A stretch of 64,000 bases of DNA from assembly GCF_003797185.1 (NCBI RefSeq), contig NZ_RKMH01000009.1:186001-250000 (forward strand), in the 5' to 3' direction. This DNA comes from Gordonia oryzae (GTDB lineage Bacteria; Actinomycetota; Actinomycetes; Mycobacteriales; Mycobacteriaceae). The notes under the pieces were generated by a model, which did no database searches, was not told where the DNA came from, and was given only the letters and a program-made list of their open reading frames with translations. Positions 1 to 9,754 of the stretch are shown here, piece after piece; the first letter of the stretch is position 1, and every line of letters starts with the position of its first letter. Position numbers and translations under genes: made by a program.

Positions 1-538
1 GGCCGATCAGATCGCGCGAGCTGAGCGCATTGCGCAGTTGCTCCTTCTCGCGGACGGCGCTGAAGGTGGCGGCGCAGTGTGCGGCGAACAACTCGGCCAG
101 CGAACACGACTCGTCGTCGAAGGCGAAGGCGGTGGTGCTGTGCAGGTTGAGCGCGCCGAAGTCGTTGCCGTCGATGTAGAGGCAGAAGCACGCCATCGAC
201 ACGACGCCCAATGCGCTTGCCGCGGCAGCGAACCGAGGCCAGCGCGAGTCGTTGGCCAGGTCGTCGATGCGCACGGTGGTGTCGTCGACGGCAGCACGGA
301 CACACGGGCCCTCACCGAGCTCACGTTGGAGATCGTCACACTTGCCCGCGAGATCACCGAACATCACCGGTGTCTCGATCCGTCCGCGGGTGACCAGCGT
401 GACACTCGCATACTCGGCGTTGTCGATCGTGTCGACGGCGGCCTTGGAGATCGCGCGCAGCATGGACTCCTGGTCGTTGCTCTCAACGCGAAGATCGTTG
501 ATCACCTCGATGATCCGGGTGGTGATTTCCGGCGTCAT
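1..538 (-). CDS. GAF-ANTAR transcription antitermination regulator (3' end outside window)
   Basis: The minus-strand frame opens at ATG 538 and runs off the left edge, so about 179 residues are visible and the C-terminus is missing. AAGGAG lies 8 nt before the ATG. The visible part reads as a GAF sensor domain, with segments such as GEGPCVRAA, LANDSRWPRF and LYIDGNDFGALNLHS. It is followed by QLRNALSSRDLIG, the typical entry into an ANTAR RNA-binding domain. Such proteins bind dual-hairpin RNA and act by antitermination, usually under control of a ligand or redox signal sensed by GAF. The signal here cannot be read from sequence. It is transcribed away from glf and is probably unrelated to the cell-wall operon. 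Confidence 0.8.
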   Translation of the reverse strand, partial: MTPEITTRIIEVINDLRVESNDQESMLRAISKAAVDTIDNAEYASVTLVTRGRIETPVMFGDLAGKCDDLQRELGEGPCVRAAVDDTTVRIDDLANDSRWPRFAAAASALGVVSMACFCLYIDGNDFGALNLHSTTAFAFDDESCSLAELFAAHCAATFSAVREKEQLRNALSSRDLIG

Positions 539-735
539 CCCCCTCAACTCCTTGCTGACGACAACTGATAGTCCGGGCACGACCGCGCGCATCCGGCGAC
601 GCAACCAGAGAGATTACCGCGCACCTCGACCGCGATGCACCCGATGAGTCGGGAGCGAGGCCCGCACGCTGTGCGACGCCCTCGCGTGGACTGCGACGGA
701 ACATCACAGCCAAGAGTTCTGTCTCGATAGCCCCA

Positions 736-898
736 TTAGGGCGGCAACGGGGAGTGCCACAACCGGTCGTGGACGGCGTCGAGGTCGGCGTCAAGGGGGT
801 GAGAGAGCACCTCGCCGAGCAGGATGCGGTCGAAGGTGCCCGGTGGCGGACCGGTCAGATCCCCAGCGGACACACTGACCTGGGCGTCGGTGGTGGCC
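736..898 (-). pseudogene. Remnant resembling a SAM-dependent methyltransferase
   Basis: A minus-strand frame of about 53 codons begins straight after a TAG and ends in TAA at 736-738. It contains GDLTGPPPGTFDRILLGEVL, which resembles the motif I-II segment of class I methyltransferases (GDa.xLPFpdgsFDrvl.sEVLeH). No start codon, SAM-binding glycine loop or C-terminal half is present, so it would be a decayed fragment. The match rests on one short motif and could be chance. Confidence 0.3.
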
Positions 899-1028
899 TA
901 CGTGCAGGCCCTTCAAGGCCGGTAAGCCGGTGTCAAACTCTCCGGCAATGGGACCCGCGGGTGAACCTCGCTCCCACAGACGGACGGCATCGGCCGCCCA
1001 TCCCGATCCGCCCCGTCGCCGCCCGGCT

Positions 1029-1059
1029 TTGAGATTCCCTCGGTCGGGTCGGTTACCCT
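1029..1059 (+). promoter_or_regulatory. Candidate promoter of the glf operon (leaderless)
   Basis: TTGAGA (1029-1034) and TACCCT (1054-1059) are spaced by 19 bases. The GTG of glf begins 8 bases after the -10 box and no Shine-Dalgarno sequence is present, so the transcript would start at or next to the start codon. The spacing is slightly long for a SigA-type promoter. Confidence 0.4.
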
Positions 1060-1061
1060 GA

Positions 1062-2291
<1,230 letters not shown>

Positions 2292-2343
2292 TGCCCGAGC
2301 CCGATCACCGGCGATGACAGCAGTCGCAGACCAGAGCGGAGTA

Positions 2344-4290
2344 ATGAGTGTGACCCCTGCCCCACAGGAGAACGTGGCCGCCCCGTCGACGGTCGAACCC
2401 GACTCCACGGCGGTCGAACTGCTGGCGCGGGTCATCTTCCCCCGGCCCGGCGAACCCATCGACGTCCGTTCGCTCTACCTGGTCGAATCCGCGAACAATG
2501 CGCGCCGTGCCCACGCCCCGAGCCGCACCTCGGTGATCCTCGGCGCGGAGTCCGAGGTCAGCTTCGAGAGCTACTTCAACGCCTTCGCCGCGGCCTACTG
2601 GCGACGCTGGTCGATCCTCACCTCGGTGGTGCTGCGCGTCGAGGTGATCGGCACCTGTCGTGTCGATCTCTATCGCTCCAAGGTTGACGGCTCGCGCATC
2701 GGCATCGGTGGCGATCTGGTCCCCGTCGACGAGAACGGTCGTGGCACCATCGAATTCGAGCTCGACCTCGGTCCGTTCGAGGACGGCGGATGGATCTGGT
2801 TCGACGTCACCACCGACACAGAGACCGAAATCGTCTCTGCCGGATGGTATTCGACGATCCCGGTGCCCAGTGGTCCGGACACCAAACGTGTCACCGTCGG
2901 TATCCCGACGTTCAACCGGCCCACCGACGCCGTGAACGCTCTCGCCGCGCTCACCTCGGATCCGTTGGTGGACGAGGTGATCGACGCAGTGCTGATGCCC
3001 GATCAGGGCACTCGCAAGGTCGTCGACGAGCCCGGCTACTCCCAAGCCGCGGCGGCACTGGGTGATCGGCTGCACATCTTCGATCAGGGCAACCTCGGTG
3101 GTTCCGGAGGCTACTCCCGCATCATGTACGAGGCGTTGCGGCTGACCGACTCCCCCTACGTCCTGTACATGGACGACGACATCGCGATCGAGCCCGATTC
3201 GATCCTGCGAGCGCTGGCGATGTCGCGGTTCGCCCGCACCCCCATGCTGGTGGGCGGGCAGATGCTGAACCTGCAGGACCGCAGTCACCTGCACTGCATG
3301 GGTGAGGTCATCAACCACCACACCTTCATGTGGACCGCGGCGCCGTTCGTGGAATACGACCACGACTTCGCCGAGTACCCGCTGCGTGACCGGGAGAACT
3401 CGAAGAACCTGCACCGCCGGATCGACGTCGAGGGCAACGGCTGGTGGATGTGCATGATCCCGCGTGTCTGCGCCGAGGAGATCGGCCTGCCGATGCCGCT
3501 GTTCATCAAGTGGGACGACTGGGAATTCGCTTTGCGCGCAGGCAAGGCCGGATACCCGACGGCGACGGTTCCCGGGATCGCGATCTGGCACATGGCGTGG
3601 AGCGACAAGGACGACGCCATCGACTGGCAGGCGTACTTCCACCTGCGCAACCGGCTCGTCGTCGCCGCGATCCACCACGACGGTCCGATCAAGGGCATTC
3701 TGCAGTCCATGGTCAAGGCAACCGCCAAACACCTTCTCTGCCTTGAGTATTCGACGGTGGCTATCCAGAACGAGGCGATCCGCGACTTCCTCGCCGGCCC
3801 CGACCACATTCGTTCGCTGCTGCCGACCGCGCTGCCCAAGATCGCCGCAATGCGCAAGGAGTACCCGGATGCCGTGGTCCTGCCGTCGGCGACCGAGTTG
3901 CCCCGAACCAGTGGTGAGGCAACTCATCTGGGGACGACGGTGCCGAGCAACCCGGTCACCAAGCTGCGGGCGCTGGCCGGGGCGATCGTCAACAACATGC
4001 GCCCGGCCGATCCGCGACATCACGAAGTGCCCCAGGCCAATTACCCGCCGATCGAGGCCCGATGGTTCTCTCTCGGCCGGGTCGACGGCGTCACCGTCAC
4101 CACCGCCGACGGCCGCGGCGTGGTGTATCGCCAGCGCGACCGCGACAAGATGATCGCCCTCGCGCGTGAATCCGCGGCGCTGGTGCGTGAACTCAACGAG
4201 AGGTTCCCCGAGTTAACGGAGCGCTACCGCGCCCAACACCGGGACCTGACCAGTAAGGAGAGCTGGGCGCGTGTCTTCGGAATCGACTGA
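2344..4290 (+). CDS. glfT2: Galactofuranosyltransferase GlfT2 (galactan polymerase)
   Basis: This GT2-family enzyme polymerises the galactan chain with alternating beta-(1,5) and beta-(1,6) Galf residues from UDP-Galf on the decaprenyl-linked acceptor, at the cytoplasmic membrane face. The 648-residue product has the N-terminal beta-sandwich (SEVSFESYFNAFAAAYWRRW), then the GT-A core with MDDDI (D277-D279), WDD (D391-D392), and HMAW (H416, W419) followed by SDKDDAIDWQAYFHLRNRL. These match the metal, nucleotide and catalytic motifs of M. tuberculosis GlfT2. ATG 2344 is chosen because family similarity begins close behind it. An in-frame ATG at 2313 is possible but has no visible ribosome binding site. 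The end overlaps the next gene by 20 bases. A second GlfT2-like gene lies at 57479-59305. Confidence 0.97.
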   Translation: MSVTPAPQENVAAPSTVEPDSTAVELLARVIFPRPGEPIDVRSLYLVESANNARRAHAPSRTSVILGAESEVSFESYFNAFAAAYWRRWSILTSVVLRVEVIGTCRVDLYRSKVDGSRIGIGGDLVPVDENGRGTIEFELDLGPFEDGGWIWFDVTTDTETEIVSAGWYSTIPVPSGPDTKRVTVGIPTFNRPTDAVNALAALTSDPLVDEVIDAVLMPDQGTRKVVDEPGYSQAAAALGDRLHIFDQGNLGGSGGYSRIMYEALRLTDSPYVLYMDDDIAIEPDSILRALAMSRFARTPMLVGGQMLNLQDRSHLHCMGEVINHHTFMWTAAPFVEYDHDFAEYPLRDRENSKNLHRRIDVEGNGWWMCMIPRVCAEEIGLPMPLFIKWDDWEFALRAGKAGYPTATVPGIAIWHMAWSDKDDAIDWQAYFHLRNRLVVAAIHHDGPIKGILQSMVKATAKHLLCLEYSTVAIQNEAIRDFLAGPDHIRSLLPTALPKIAAMRKEYPDAVVLPSATELPRTSGEATHLGTTVPSNPVTKLRALAGAIVNNMRPADPRHHEVPQANYPPIEARWFSLGRVDGVTVTTADGRGVVYRQRDRDKMIALARESAALVRELNERFPELTERYRAQHRDLTSKESWARVFGID

Positions 4291-5008
4291 TCGGGGCCCA
4301 TCGCCGGCCGCCACGGCGCAGACCGCGGGGCCGTCGGGTGAGGTCGCCGCACTGATCGGTGTCCAGGGTGTGCTGCTCGAGGCGCCCGGCGTCGTGCCCG
4401 CCGCCCGTGGTCTCTCACACTTCGGCGAGCACTCCCTCGGCTGGCTGGCGATCAGCGCCGTCGGCTGGGGACTGGCCGGGCGACGCGACGACGCCACCGC
4501 GCAACGCCGCTGGCTCGAGGCCGGCGTCGGCGCCTTCGGCGCACACGCTGCGTCGGTGATCATCAAGCGCATCGTCCGGCGCAAGCGCCCACACGATCCG
4601 CGGATCCGGGTCGGGGTGTCGACCCCGAGTCGACTCAGTTTCCCGTCGTCGCACGCTACCTCGACAACCGCCGCGGCGATCCTCATCGGACGGGCCGCAG
4701 GTTTGCCGCCCTACCTGCTTCCGGCGGTGCTGGTGCCGCCTATGCTCACCTCGCGACTGGTTCTCGGGGTGCACTACCCGAGCGATGTCGCCGCCGGAGC
4801 CGCGATCGGCGCACTGAGCGCCGGTGCCGTCGTCGTCGGCGATCAGTTCATCGAGCGTGCCGCCGATACCGCGGCCCGCCACCCGCGATCCACCCGGCTC
4901 GCCGGTGCTGCTGCCCGTGTCGGCGCAGTGGCGCTGATGCCGGGGTCGACAGCGCGTCTCCTCGTGGGGCGGGTCGTCGGCGGCACATCCACTAAGGAGA
5001 AGGCATGA
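4271..5008 (+). CDS. PAP2-family decaprenylphosphoryl-5-phosphoribose phosphatase (Rv3807c type)
   Basis: This is predicted to remove the 5-phosphate from decaprenylphosphoryl-5-phosphoribose, the step between UbiA and DprE1 in arabinan donor synthesis. The 245-residue protein carries the three PAP2 motifs: KRIVRRKRP, then FPSSHATS, then SRLVLGVHYPSD. Hydrophobic stretches flank them, consistent with a small polytopic membrane phosphatase. The GTG start lies 10 nt after AAGGAG (4255-4260) inside the end of glfT2, and the stop overlaps the ubiA start, so translation is probably coupled. The family and context support the role; the exact substrate is inferred from synteny with Rv3807c. Confidence 0.88.
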   Translation: MSSESTDRGPSPAATAQTAGPSGEVAALIGVQGVLLEAPGVVPAARGLSHFGEHSLGWLAISAVGWGLAGRRDDATAQRRWLEAGVGAFGAHAASVIIKRIVRRKRPHDPRIRVGVSTPSRLSFPSSHATSTTAAAILIGRAAGLPPYLLPAVLVPPMLTSRLVLGVHYPSDVAAGAAIGALSAGAVVVGDQFIERAADTAARHPRSTRLAGAAARVGAVALMPGSTARLLVGRVVGGTSTKEKA

Positions 5009-5931
5009 GCGAGGAGCCGATCGAGCACGGAAAGGTCAAGGGCCCGCCCAAGAACCTGGCCACCGGGCTGATCAAGGCCGTCCGTCCACGTCAGTGGGTG
5101 AAGAACGTCCTCGTCCTCGCCGCTCCGTTGGCCGCGGGTAGCGATGCGCTGACCAACTCCGGCGCAATGGGGCGCGTCGGTCTGGCGTTCATCGCCTTCT
5201 GCCTCGTCGCCTCTTGCATCTATCTGGTCAACGACGCCATCGACGTCGAATCGGACCGCAACCATCCCACCAAGCGATTCCGGCCGATCGCCGCGGGTGT
5301 GGTGCCGGTATCGCTGGCCTACGGCCTCGCGCTGGTGCTGGGTGCGGGCTCGATCGGGGTGGCGCTCATCGCCAACTGGCAGACCGCCGTCGTCATCGCC
5401 ATCTACCTGGTGATCCAGCTCGGATACTGCTTCGGGCTGAAGAACCAAGCCGTCATCGATATCTGCATCGTTTCGTCGGGTTTCCTGTTGCGCGCCATCG
5501 CCGGTGGGGTGGCGGCCGAGATCCGACTCTCGCAGTGGTTCCTGCTGGTGATGGCCTTTGGGTCGCTGTTCATGGCGGCCGGCAAGCGCTACGCCGAACT
5601 ACAACTCGCCGAGCGCACTGGCGCCAAGATCCGCAAGGCGCTGCAGTACTACACCACCAGCTATCTGCGCTTCGTGTGGACCTTGGCGGCCACGGCCGTC
5701 GTACTGTTCTACGGGCTGTGGGCCTTCGACAAGAATTCCGGCCACGACACCAACGTTGCCTATGCCCTGTCGATGGTGCCGTTCACCATCGCGATCCTGC
5801 GCTACGCCGTCGATATCGACGGTGGTCAGGCCGGCGAACCCGAGGAGATCGCCCTCGGCGACCGTGTGCTGCAGGTCCTGGCGGTGGCCTGGATAGTATG
5901 CGTGGGTGTCGCGGTCTATGCAGTCTCCTGA
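5005..5931 (+). CDS. ubiA: Decaprenyl-phosphate phosphoribosyltransferase (DPPR synthase)
   Basis: This UbiA-superfamily membrane prenyltransferase joins PRPP to decaprenyl phosphate, the first committed step toward decaprenylphosphoryl-arabinose. The 308 residues contain RPRQWVKNVLVLAAPL near the N-terminus and the aspartate-rich motif NDAIDVESDRNHPTKRFRP. A second acidic region (KRYAELQ and downstream) follows, with about nine hydrophobic segments. AAGGAG (4994-4999) is 5 nt before the ATG. The gene overlaps the preceding phosphatase by 4 bases and the aftB frame by 26 bases. Its stop codon lies inside an 18-bp tandem duplication (5920-5955). Confidence 0.95.
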   Translation: MSEEPIEHGKVKGPPKNLATGLIKAVRPRQWVKNVLVLAAPLAAGSDALTNSGAMGRVGLAFIAFCLVASCIYLVNDAIDVESDRNHPTKRFRPIAAGVVPVSLAYGLALVLGAGSIGVALIANWQTAVVIAIYLVIQLGYCFGLKNQAVIDICIVSSGFLLRAIAGGVAAEIRLSQWFLLVMAFGSLFMAAGKRYAELQLAERTGAKIRKALQYYTTSYLRFVWTLAATAVVLFYGLWAFDKNSGHDTNVAYALSMVPFTIAILRYAVDIDGGQAGEPEEIALGDRVLQVLAVAWIVCVGVAVYAVS

Positions 5932-8092
5932 TCGAGGGCAGTCTCCTGATCGTGGGCAGGTGCCCGAGGATGACGCACCCACTCAGTGGCTGCGCCTGAA
6001 TATCGGCGGCAACGAGCCCGATGATGAGCGCCCGAACGGGGCGACCAAGCGCATGGTCGATGACGATGAGCGCCCGGTCGGGCAGAAGCCGCGACCGATC
6101 GGCGTAGGCGCTTGGAGGCATTTCGGTGGCCGCGAGTGGACCGCCATCATCAGCTTCCTGATCGGTGCCATCACCGTCACCACCTTCTTCGCAATCGGCG
6201 CGTGGCAGCGGCGCTGGATCGCCGACGATGGGCTCATCGTCCTGCGTACCCTGCGTAACCTGTTCGCGGGCAACGGGCCGGTGTTCAACGCCGGAGAGCG
6301 GGTCGAGGCCAACACGTCCACGGCGTGGACCTACCTACTGTGGTTCTGGGCGTGGGTGACCGATGGCCAGCTCGAGTACGTCGCACTGTGGGTAGCGCTG
6401 GTGTTGTCTGTGTCTGCGGTGCCCATCGCGATGTACGGGACCGCCCGCCTGTTGCGTCGACGACTCGGTGGGATCACCGGAGATGGCTACACACTGCTGC
6501 TACCGCTCGGCCCGATCATCTACATCGCGTTGCCGCCGGCACGCGACTTCGCGACCAGTGGCCTGGAGAACGGTCTCTGTATCTTCTGGGCCGCGGTGCT
6601 GTGGTGTCTGCTGATCTCGTGGTGTCGGCGACCGTCCGGGGCAGAGGCCACCCGCGCCGGTGTGGTGGCCACGCTGTTCCTCGCCTTCTGGGCGGGTCTG
6701 GCGCCGTTGGTTCGGCCCGAGCTCACGGTCATCGGCGGAATCGCCCTGGTGCTTGTGTTCCTGGCGCCTCAGACATGGAAGATGCGTGTTGGCGTCGTCG
6801 TAGCCGCCGCGATCCTCCCGGTGGGTTACCAGATCTTCCGGATGGGGTACTACGCGCTGTTGGTCCCCAACCCGGCCGTCGCCAAGGACGCGAGCGGTTC
6901 CAAGTGGCATCAGGGCTTCATCTACCTGGCCAACCTCTTCGGGCCCTACACACTGCTGTTGCCGGTGGTCCTCGCGCTCGTCGCGGGCATCCTGCTCGCC
7001 GTCGGGGTGCGCGCCCGCAAGCTCGGCCCCACCGAGCCGTCGTCGCCGGCCGCGACGACGGTGCGTGGCCGGTTGGCGTCGTGGTCGCGGCGCCTGCAGA
7101 CGCCCGACGCGGTGGTCACCGCGATGGTGCTCGCCGGCCTCATCGTTGGGCTGTACTGGCTGCGTCAGGGTGGCGACTTCATGCACGGCCGCGTCCTGCT
7201 GACGCCACTGTTCGTAATGTTGTTGCCGCTCATGGTAATTCCGGTGACCGTTCCGGTGCGCGGTGTCGTTGCGGCCTTCCGCCGCGCTCGTCGACCCGCC
7301 GCCGACACCGACGGCGCTCTGCGCGCCCGCCGCACACGCCTGCAGTTGGTCGGCTCGACGGTCCTCGCAGCCATGTGGATCACTACCATCGCCTGGGCGG
7401 CGATCGTCCATGAGGACGTCCTGCCCAACGCCGGCATTGACATCGGCCGCAGCGGCATCGTCGATGAGCGACGCTTCTACGTCACCAACATGGGCATCGA
7501 GAACCCGGTCACGGCCAAGGACTACCTCGACTATCCGCGCATGAAGGCGATGGTCGAGGACATCGCGCAGTACCAGAAGGAGGGGGGCGTGCTGATCGCG
7601 TCCTTCGACTACGACCAGTGGTATATCGCCCGTCTCCCCGCCACTACCCCGCAGGACAAGCGCCAGCTCACGGTGTTCTTCCTCAATCTCGGCATGACCA
7701 GTATGAATGCACCGCTCGATGTGCGGGTCATCGACCAGATGGGACTGGCGTATCCGATCGCCGCGCATACCGAGCGCCTCGACGACGGCCGCATCGGGCA
7801 CGACAAGGTGCTGCCGACCGAGTGGGTGGTCGCCGAGGCCGGAGCGGTATCGCGAGCCCCGATCCTGCCCGGGTTCCTCGACGAGGACGTCGTCCGCCAG
7901 GCGCAAGTGGCCCTGACGTGTCCGGCCACCCGGGATCGGATTGCCTCGTACGAGGCGCCGTGGACATGGAAGCGGTTCAAGAGCAACCTGATCCAGTCGT
8001 TCACGTTCACCGACTACCGCATCGACCGCAACCCCGAATACGAGATTGCGCACTGCGGTCTGACGATGCCGTCGCGCATCCACCCGCGCTGA
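5906..8092 (+). CDS. aftB: Arabinofuranosyltransferase AftB (terminal beta-(1,2)-Araf)
   Basis: This GT-C fold membrane enzyme adds the terminal beta-(1,2)-arabinofuranose residues of arabinan using decaprenylphosphoryl-arabinose on the periplasmic side. The 728-residue frame has a hydrophilic N-terminal extension of about 70 residues. The first membrane segment follows, then WIADDGLIVLRTLRNLFAG, which holds the likely catalytic acidic pair in the first periplasmic loop, and ERVEANTSTAWTYLLW. About ten hydrophobic segments and a C-terminal soluble domain come next. The product is longer than the roughly 627-residue mycobacterial protein, mostly at the N-terminus, so the true start is uncertain: GTG 5906 or ATG 5918, or one further in. 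Position after ubiA matches Rv3805c. Confidence 0.93.
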   Translation: MSRSMQSPDRGQSPDRGQVPEDDAPTQWLRLNIGGNEPDDERPNGATKRMVDDDERPVGQKPRPIGVGAWRHFGGREWTAIISFLIGAITVTTFFAIGAWQRRWIADDGLIVLRTLRNLFAGNGPVFNAGERVEANTSTAWTYLLWFWAWVTDGQLEYVALWVALVLSVSAVPIAMYGTARLLRRRLGGITGDGYTLLLPLGPIIYIALPPARDFATSGLENGLCIFWAAVLWCLLISWCRRPSGAEATRAGVVATLFLAFWAGLAPLVRPELTVIGGIALVLVFLAPQTWKMRVGVVVAAAILPVGYQIFRMGYYALLVPNPAVAKDASGSKWHQGFIYLANLFGPYTLLLPVVLALVAGILLAVGVRARKLGPTEPSSPAATTVRGRLASWSRRLQTPDAVVTAMVLAGLIVGLYWLRQGGDFMHGRVLLTPLFVMLLPLMVIPVTVPVRGVVAAFRRARRPAADTDGALRARRTRLQLVGSTVLAAMWITTIAWAAIVHEDVLPNAGIDIGRSGIVDERRFYVTNMGIENPVTAKDYLDYPRMKAMVEDIAQYQKEGGVLIASFDYDQWYIARLPATTPQDKRQLTVFFLNLGMTSMNAPLDVRVIDQMGLAYPIAAHTERLDDGRIGHDKVLPTEWVVAEAGAVSRAPILPGFLDEDVVRQAQVALTCPATRDRIASYEAPWTWKRFKSNLIQSFTFTDYRIDRNPEYEIAHCGLTMPSRIHPR
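5920..5955. repeat. 18-bp tandem duplication across the ubiA stop / aftB start
   Basis: Two adjacent 18-base units (5920-5937 and 5938-5955) differ at a single base, with four further matching bases beyond. The first unit contains the ubiA TGA. In the aftB frame the units encode a duplicated QSPDRG peptide. The unit length preserves frame, so it is a benign duplication in the variable AftB N-terminus. Confidence 0.8.
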
Positions 8093-8246
8093 CCTGGGAC
8101 CAGGGACGATGAGAGAAAACCTCGCGCAGCGTCGGAGCAAGTGGCGAGAAATTGTCTCGAAACGGTAACGTGGCGCGTAGCGCGACCGATAGACCGACCG
8201 AGAGAATTGCGGTGGGATCGATACGTCCGCGCCAACCTGAGAGGTC

Positions 8247-8262
8247 TGTGAGAGACATCACA
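8247..8262. promoter_or_regulatory. CRP/GlxR-type operator
   Basis: TGTGAGAGACATCACA is a perfect TGTGA-N6-TCACA palindrome, the consensus of cAMP-responsive CRP/GlxR regulators in actinobacteria. It lies 4 bases before a candidate -35 box and about 165 bases upstream of a mycolyltransferase start. This placement suits an activator. Confidence 0.7.
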
Positions 8263-8266
8263 GAGT

Positions 8267-8295
8267 TTGTCAGGGTTCGGTAGCTGCAATAGGCT
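8267..8295 (+). promoter_or_regulatory. Candidate promoter of the mycolyltransferase gene
   Basis: TTGTCA (8267-8272) and TAGGCT (8290-8295) have an optimal 17-base spacing. Transcription would begin near 8302, leaving a leader of about 125 bases. The leader contains an 8-bp hairpin (8306-8313 with 8321-8328, 7-base loop) at its very 5' end, which may stabilise the mRNA. No other gene lies in the 335-base gap 8093-8427. Confidence 0.55.
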
Positions 8296-8427
8296 GCCGA
8301 TGGTTCCTCGCGCTCATGTTGCGCGAGGGTTCGGTGTGGGGGATCGGACGTCGCAGAGGTGGAGTCCGGAGTTCGATGCAAGGTGTGATCTGCGTCGGAA
8401 CCGGCGACAGAGGGAGAATGCAGGTCG

Positions 8428-9450
8428 ATGCGTGTAGGTGAACTGAAACCGAAGGCGTCCACGGGAGTCAGTGCACGATTCGTGGCGATCGTGGTCGCCG
8501 TGATGACCGTCGCGGGTCTGATCGGAGCTGTGGTCGGGACCGGCCAGGCCGATGCGCGCATCAACGGCACGGGTTTCCGCAAGACGCTGTGGATCGACGC
8601 CTGCGGCATGCCCACCAACGGCGCCTTCGGCAACAAGTCGATGGCTCCCGGCAAGGTTCAGGTTCGTACCTGGTTCAAGCCGCAGAACAACCGCACCGTC
8701 ATCCTGCTCGACGGCATGCGCGCCCAGTACGACTTCTCCGGCTGGGAGATCAACACCAACGTCCAGGAACTGGTCAATCGCGGCGTCAACGTCGTCGAGC
8801 CCATCGGTGGACCGGCCAGCTTCTACACCAACTGGAACGCGCCCAGTAACTTCAACGGCCAGCAGCGCCGCTACATGTGGGAGTGCGTGATCAATAACCG
8901 CCTCCCGCAGGCGCTGCGCGCCAACGGATTCCGGGGTAAGAACGGCAAGTACGCCATCATGGGCGTGTCCATGGGTGGTAACTCCGCTCTGGTCCTCGCC
9001 TCCAAGCGTCGCGACCTCTACTACGCCGCCGGCTCGCTGTCGGGGTACAACTTTCTGAGTGCTCCCGGTATGCACACGATGATCCGCCTGGCGATGCTCG
9101 ATGTCGCGCCGCAGCCGTGGAACGTCGACGCCATGTGGGGCCCGCCCTGGGACGGCCGCTGGTACGACAACGACCCGTCGCTGCGCATCAACCGTATGCA
9201 GGGCTTGAAACTGTTCATTGGTTCGGGTAACGGACTCTTCGGCAAGTACAACGCGCTGCCGAACGTCTTCGACGACCTGTTCAAGGGTTCGACGCTGGAG
9301 TTCCTTGCATTCACCCAGGCCAAGGCATTCGAAGCACTCGCCGCCATCAACGGCCTGCCGATCATGAGCTACTACGCCAACGGCACCCACGCCTGGGGCT
9401 ACTGGCAGGACATGGTCTGGAACGCCTACTCGCGAGGCTTCTTCAAGTGA
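8428..9450 (+). CDS. Secreted mycolyltransferase, antigen 85 family
   Basis: This exported serine esterase is predicted to transfer mycolic acids from trehalose monomycolate to arabinogalactan or to another trehalose monomycolate. The 340-residue precursor has a cationic start and a hydrophobic signal segment ending near residue 45 (GQADA). The alpha/beta-hydrolase core shows the nucleophile elbow GVSMGG (S181), STLEF (E291 as candidate acid) and GTHAWGYW (H321). The segments LLDGMRAQYDFSGWEINTN and GGPASFYTNW are typical of Ag85/FbpA. AGGGAG lies 11 nt before the ATG. It occupies the fbpA position after aftB, and a strong terminator follows. Confidence 0.93.
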   Translation: MRVGELKPKASTGVSARFVAIVVAVMTVAGLIGAVVGTGQADARINGTGFRKTLWIDACGMPTNGAFGNKSMAPGKVQVRTWFKPQNNRTVILLDGMRAQYDFSGWEINTNVQELVNRGVNVVEPIGGPASFYTNWNAPSNFNGQQRRYMWECVINNRLPQALRANGFRGKNGKYAIMGVSMGGNSALVLASKRRDLYYAAGSLSGYNFLSAPGMHTMIRLAMLDVAPQPWNVDAMWGPPWDGRWYDNDPSLRINRMQGLKLFIGSGNGLFGKYNALPNVFDDLFKGSTLEFLAFTQAKAFEALAAINGLPIMSYYANGTHAWGYWQDMVWNAYSRGFFK

Positions 9451-9490
9451 TCCAATAGCACAATGCTCGACTGAGCGTCGATCAACCGGC

Positions 9491-9530
9491 ACAACCCCGG
9501 TCGTCACCTTGCGGTGTCGGCCGGGGTTGT
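9491..9530 (+). terminator. Rho-independent-type hairpin after the first mycolyltransferase
   Basis: ACAACCCCGG (9491-9500) pairs perfectly with CCGGGGTTGT (9521-9530) across a 20-base loop. No long T tract follows, which is usual for this group. It separates the two mycolyltransferase genes into different transcription units. Confidence 0.65.
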
Positions 9531-9576
9531 CTCGTTGACCCGGGATGAGCGGCTACTTGCACAACTCACACCACAG

Positions 9577-9682
9577 AAGTCACAAAAATCTCACCCGCCA
9601 CAGCGTGGCGACGCGCCAACCGGCGCCTCGACGTGTAAGAAACACCTGAGGCGTAATGGCATCAGTGAGATTTCTGTGACTT
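9577..9682. repeat. 18-bp inverted repeat upstream of the LGFP mycolyltransferase
   Basis: AAGTCACAAAAATCTCAC (9577-9594) is the reverse complement of 9665-9682 with one mismatch; 70 bases separate the arms. The right arm ends 72 bases before the ATG at 9755. The arms may be paired operators for one regulator or a long-range stem. They are too far apart for a simple terminator. Confidence 0.6.
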
Positions 9683-9754
9683 GAGAGGCCACTGAGTCGA
9701 TGCGGTTGCCGACCGCGATGCGTCGACCATCAGGGTGCGAAGGAGCGCGAGGGC

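Noticed and set aside
2305..4023. 572-residue minus-strand frame opposite glfT2
   Set aside because: Antisense shadow of an unmistakable glfT2 gene.
6500..8140. 546-residue minus-strand frame opposite aftB
   Set aside because: Antisense shadow; no hydrophobic or domain pattern, whereas aftB has GT-C motifs and membrane helices.
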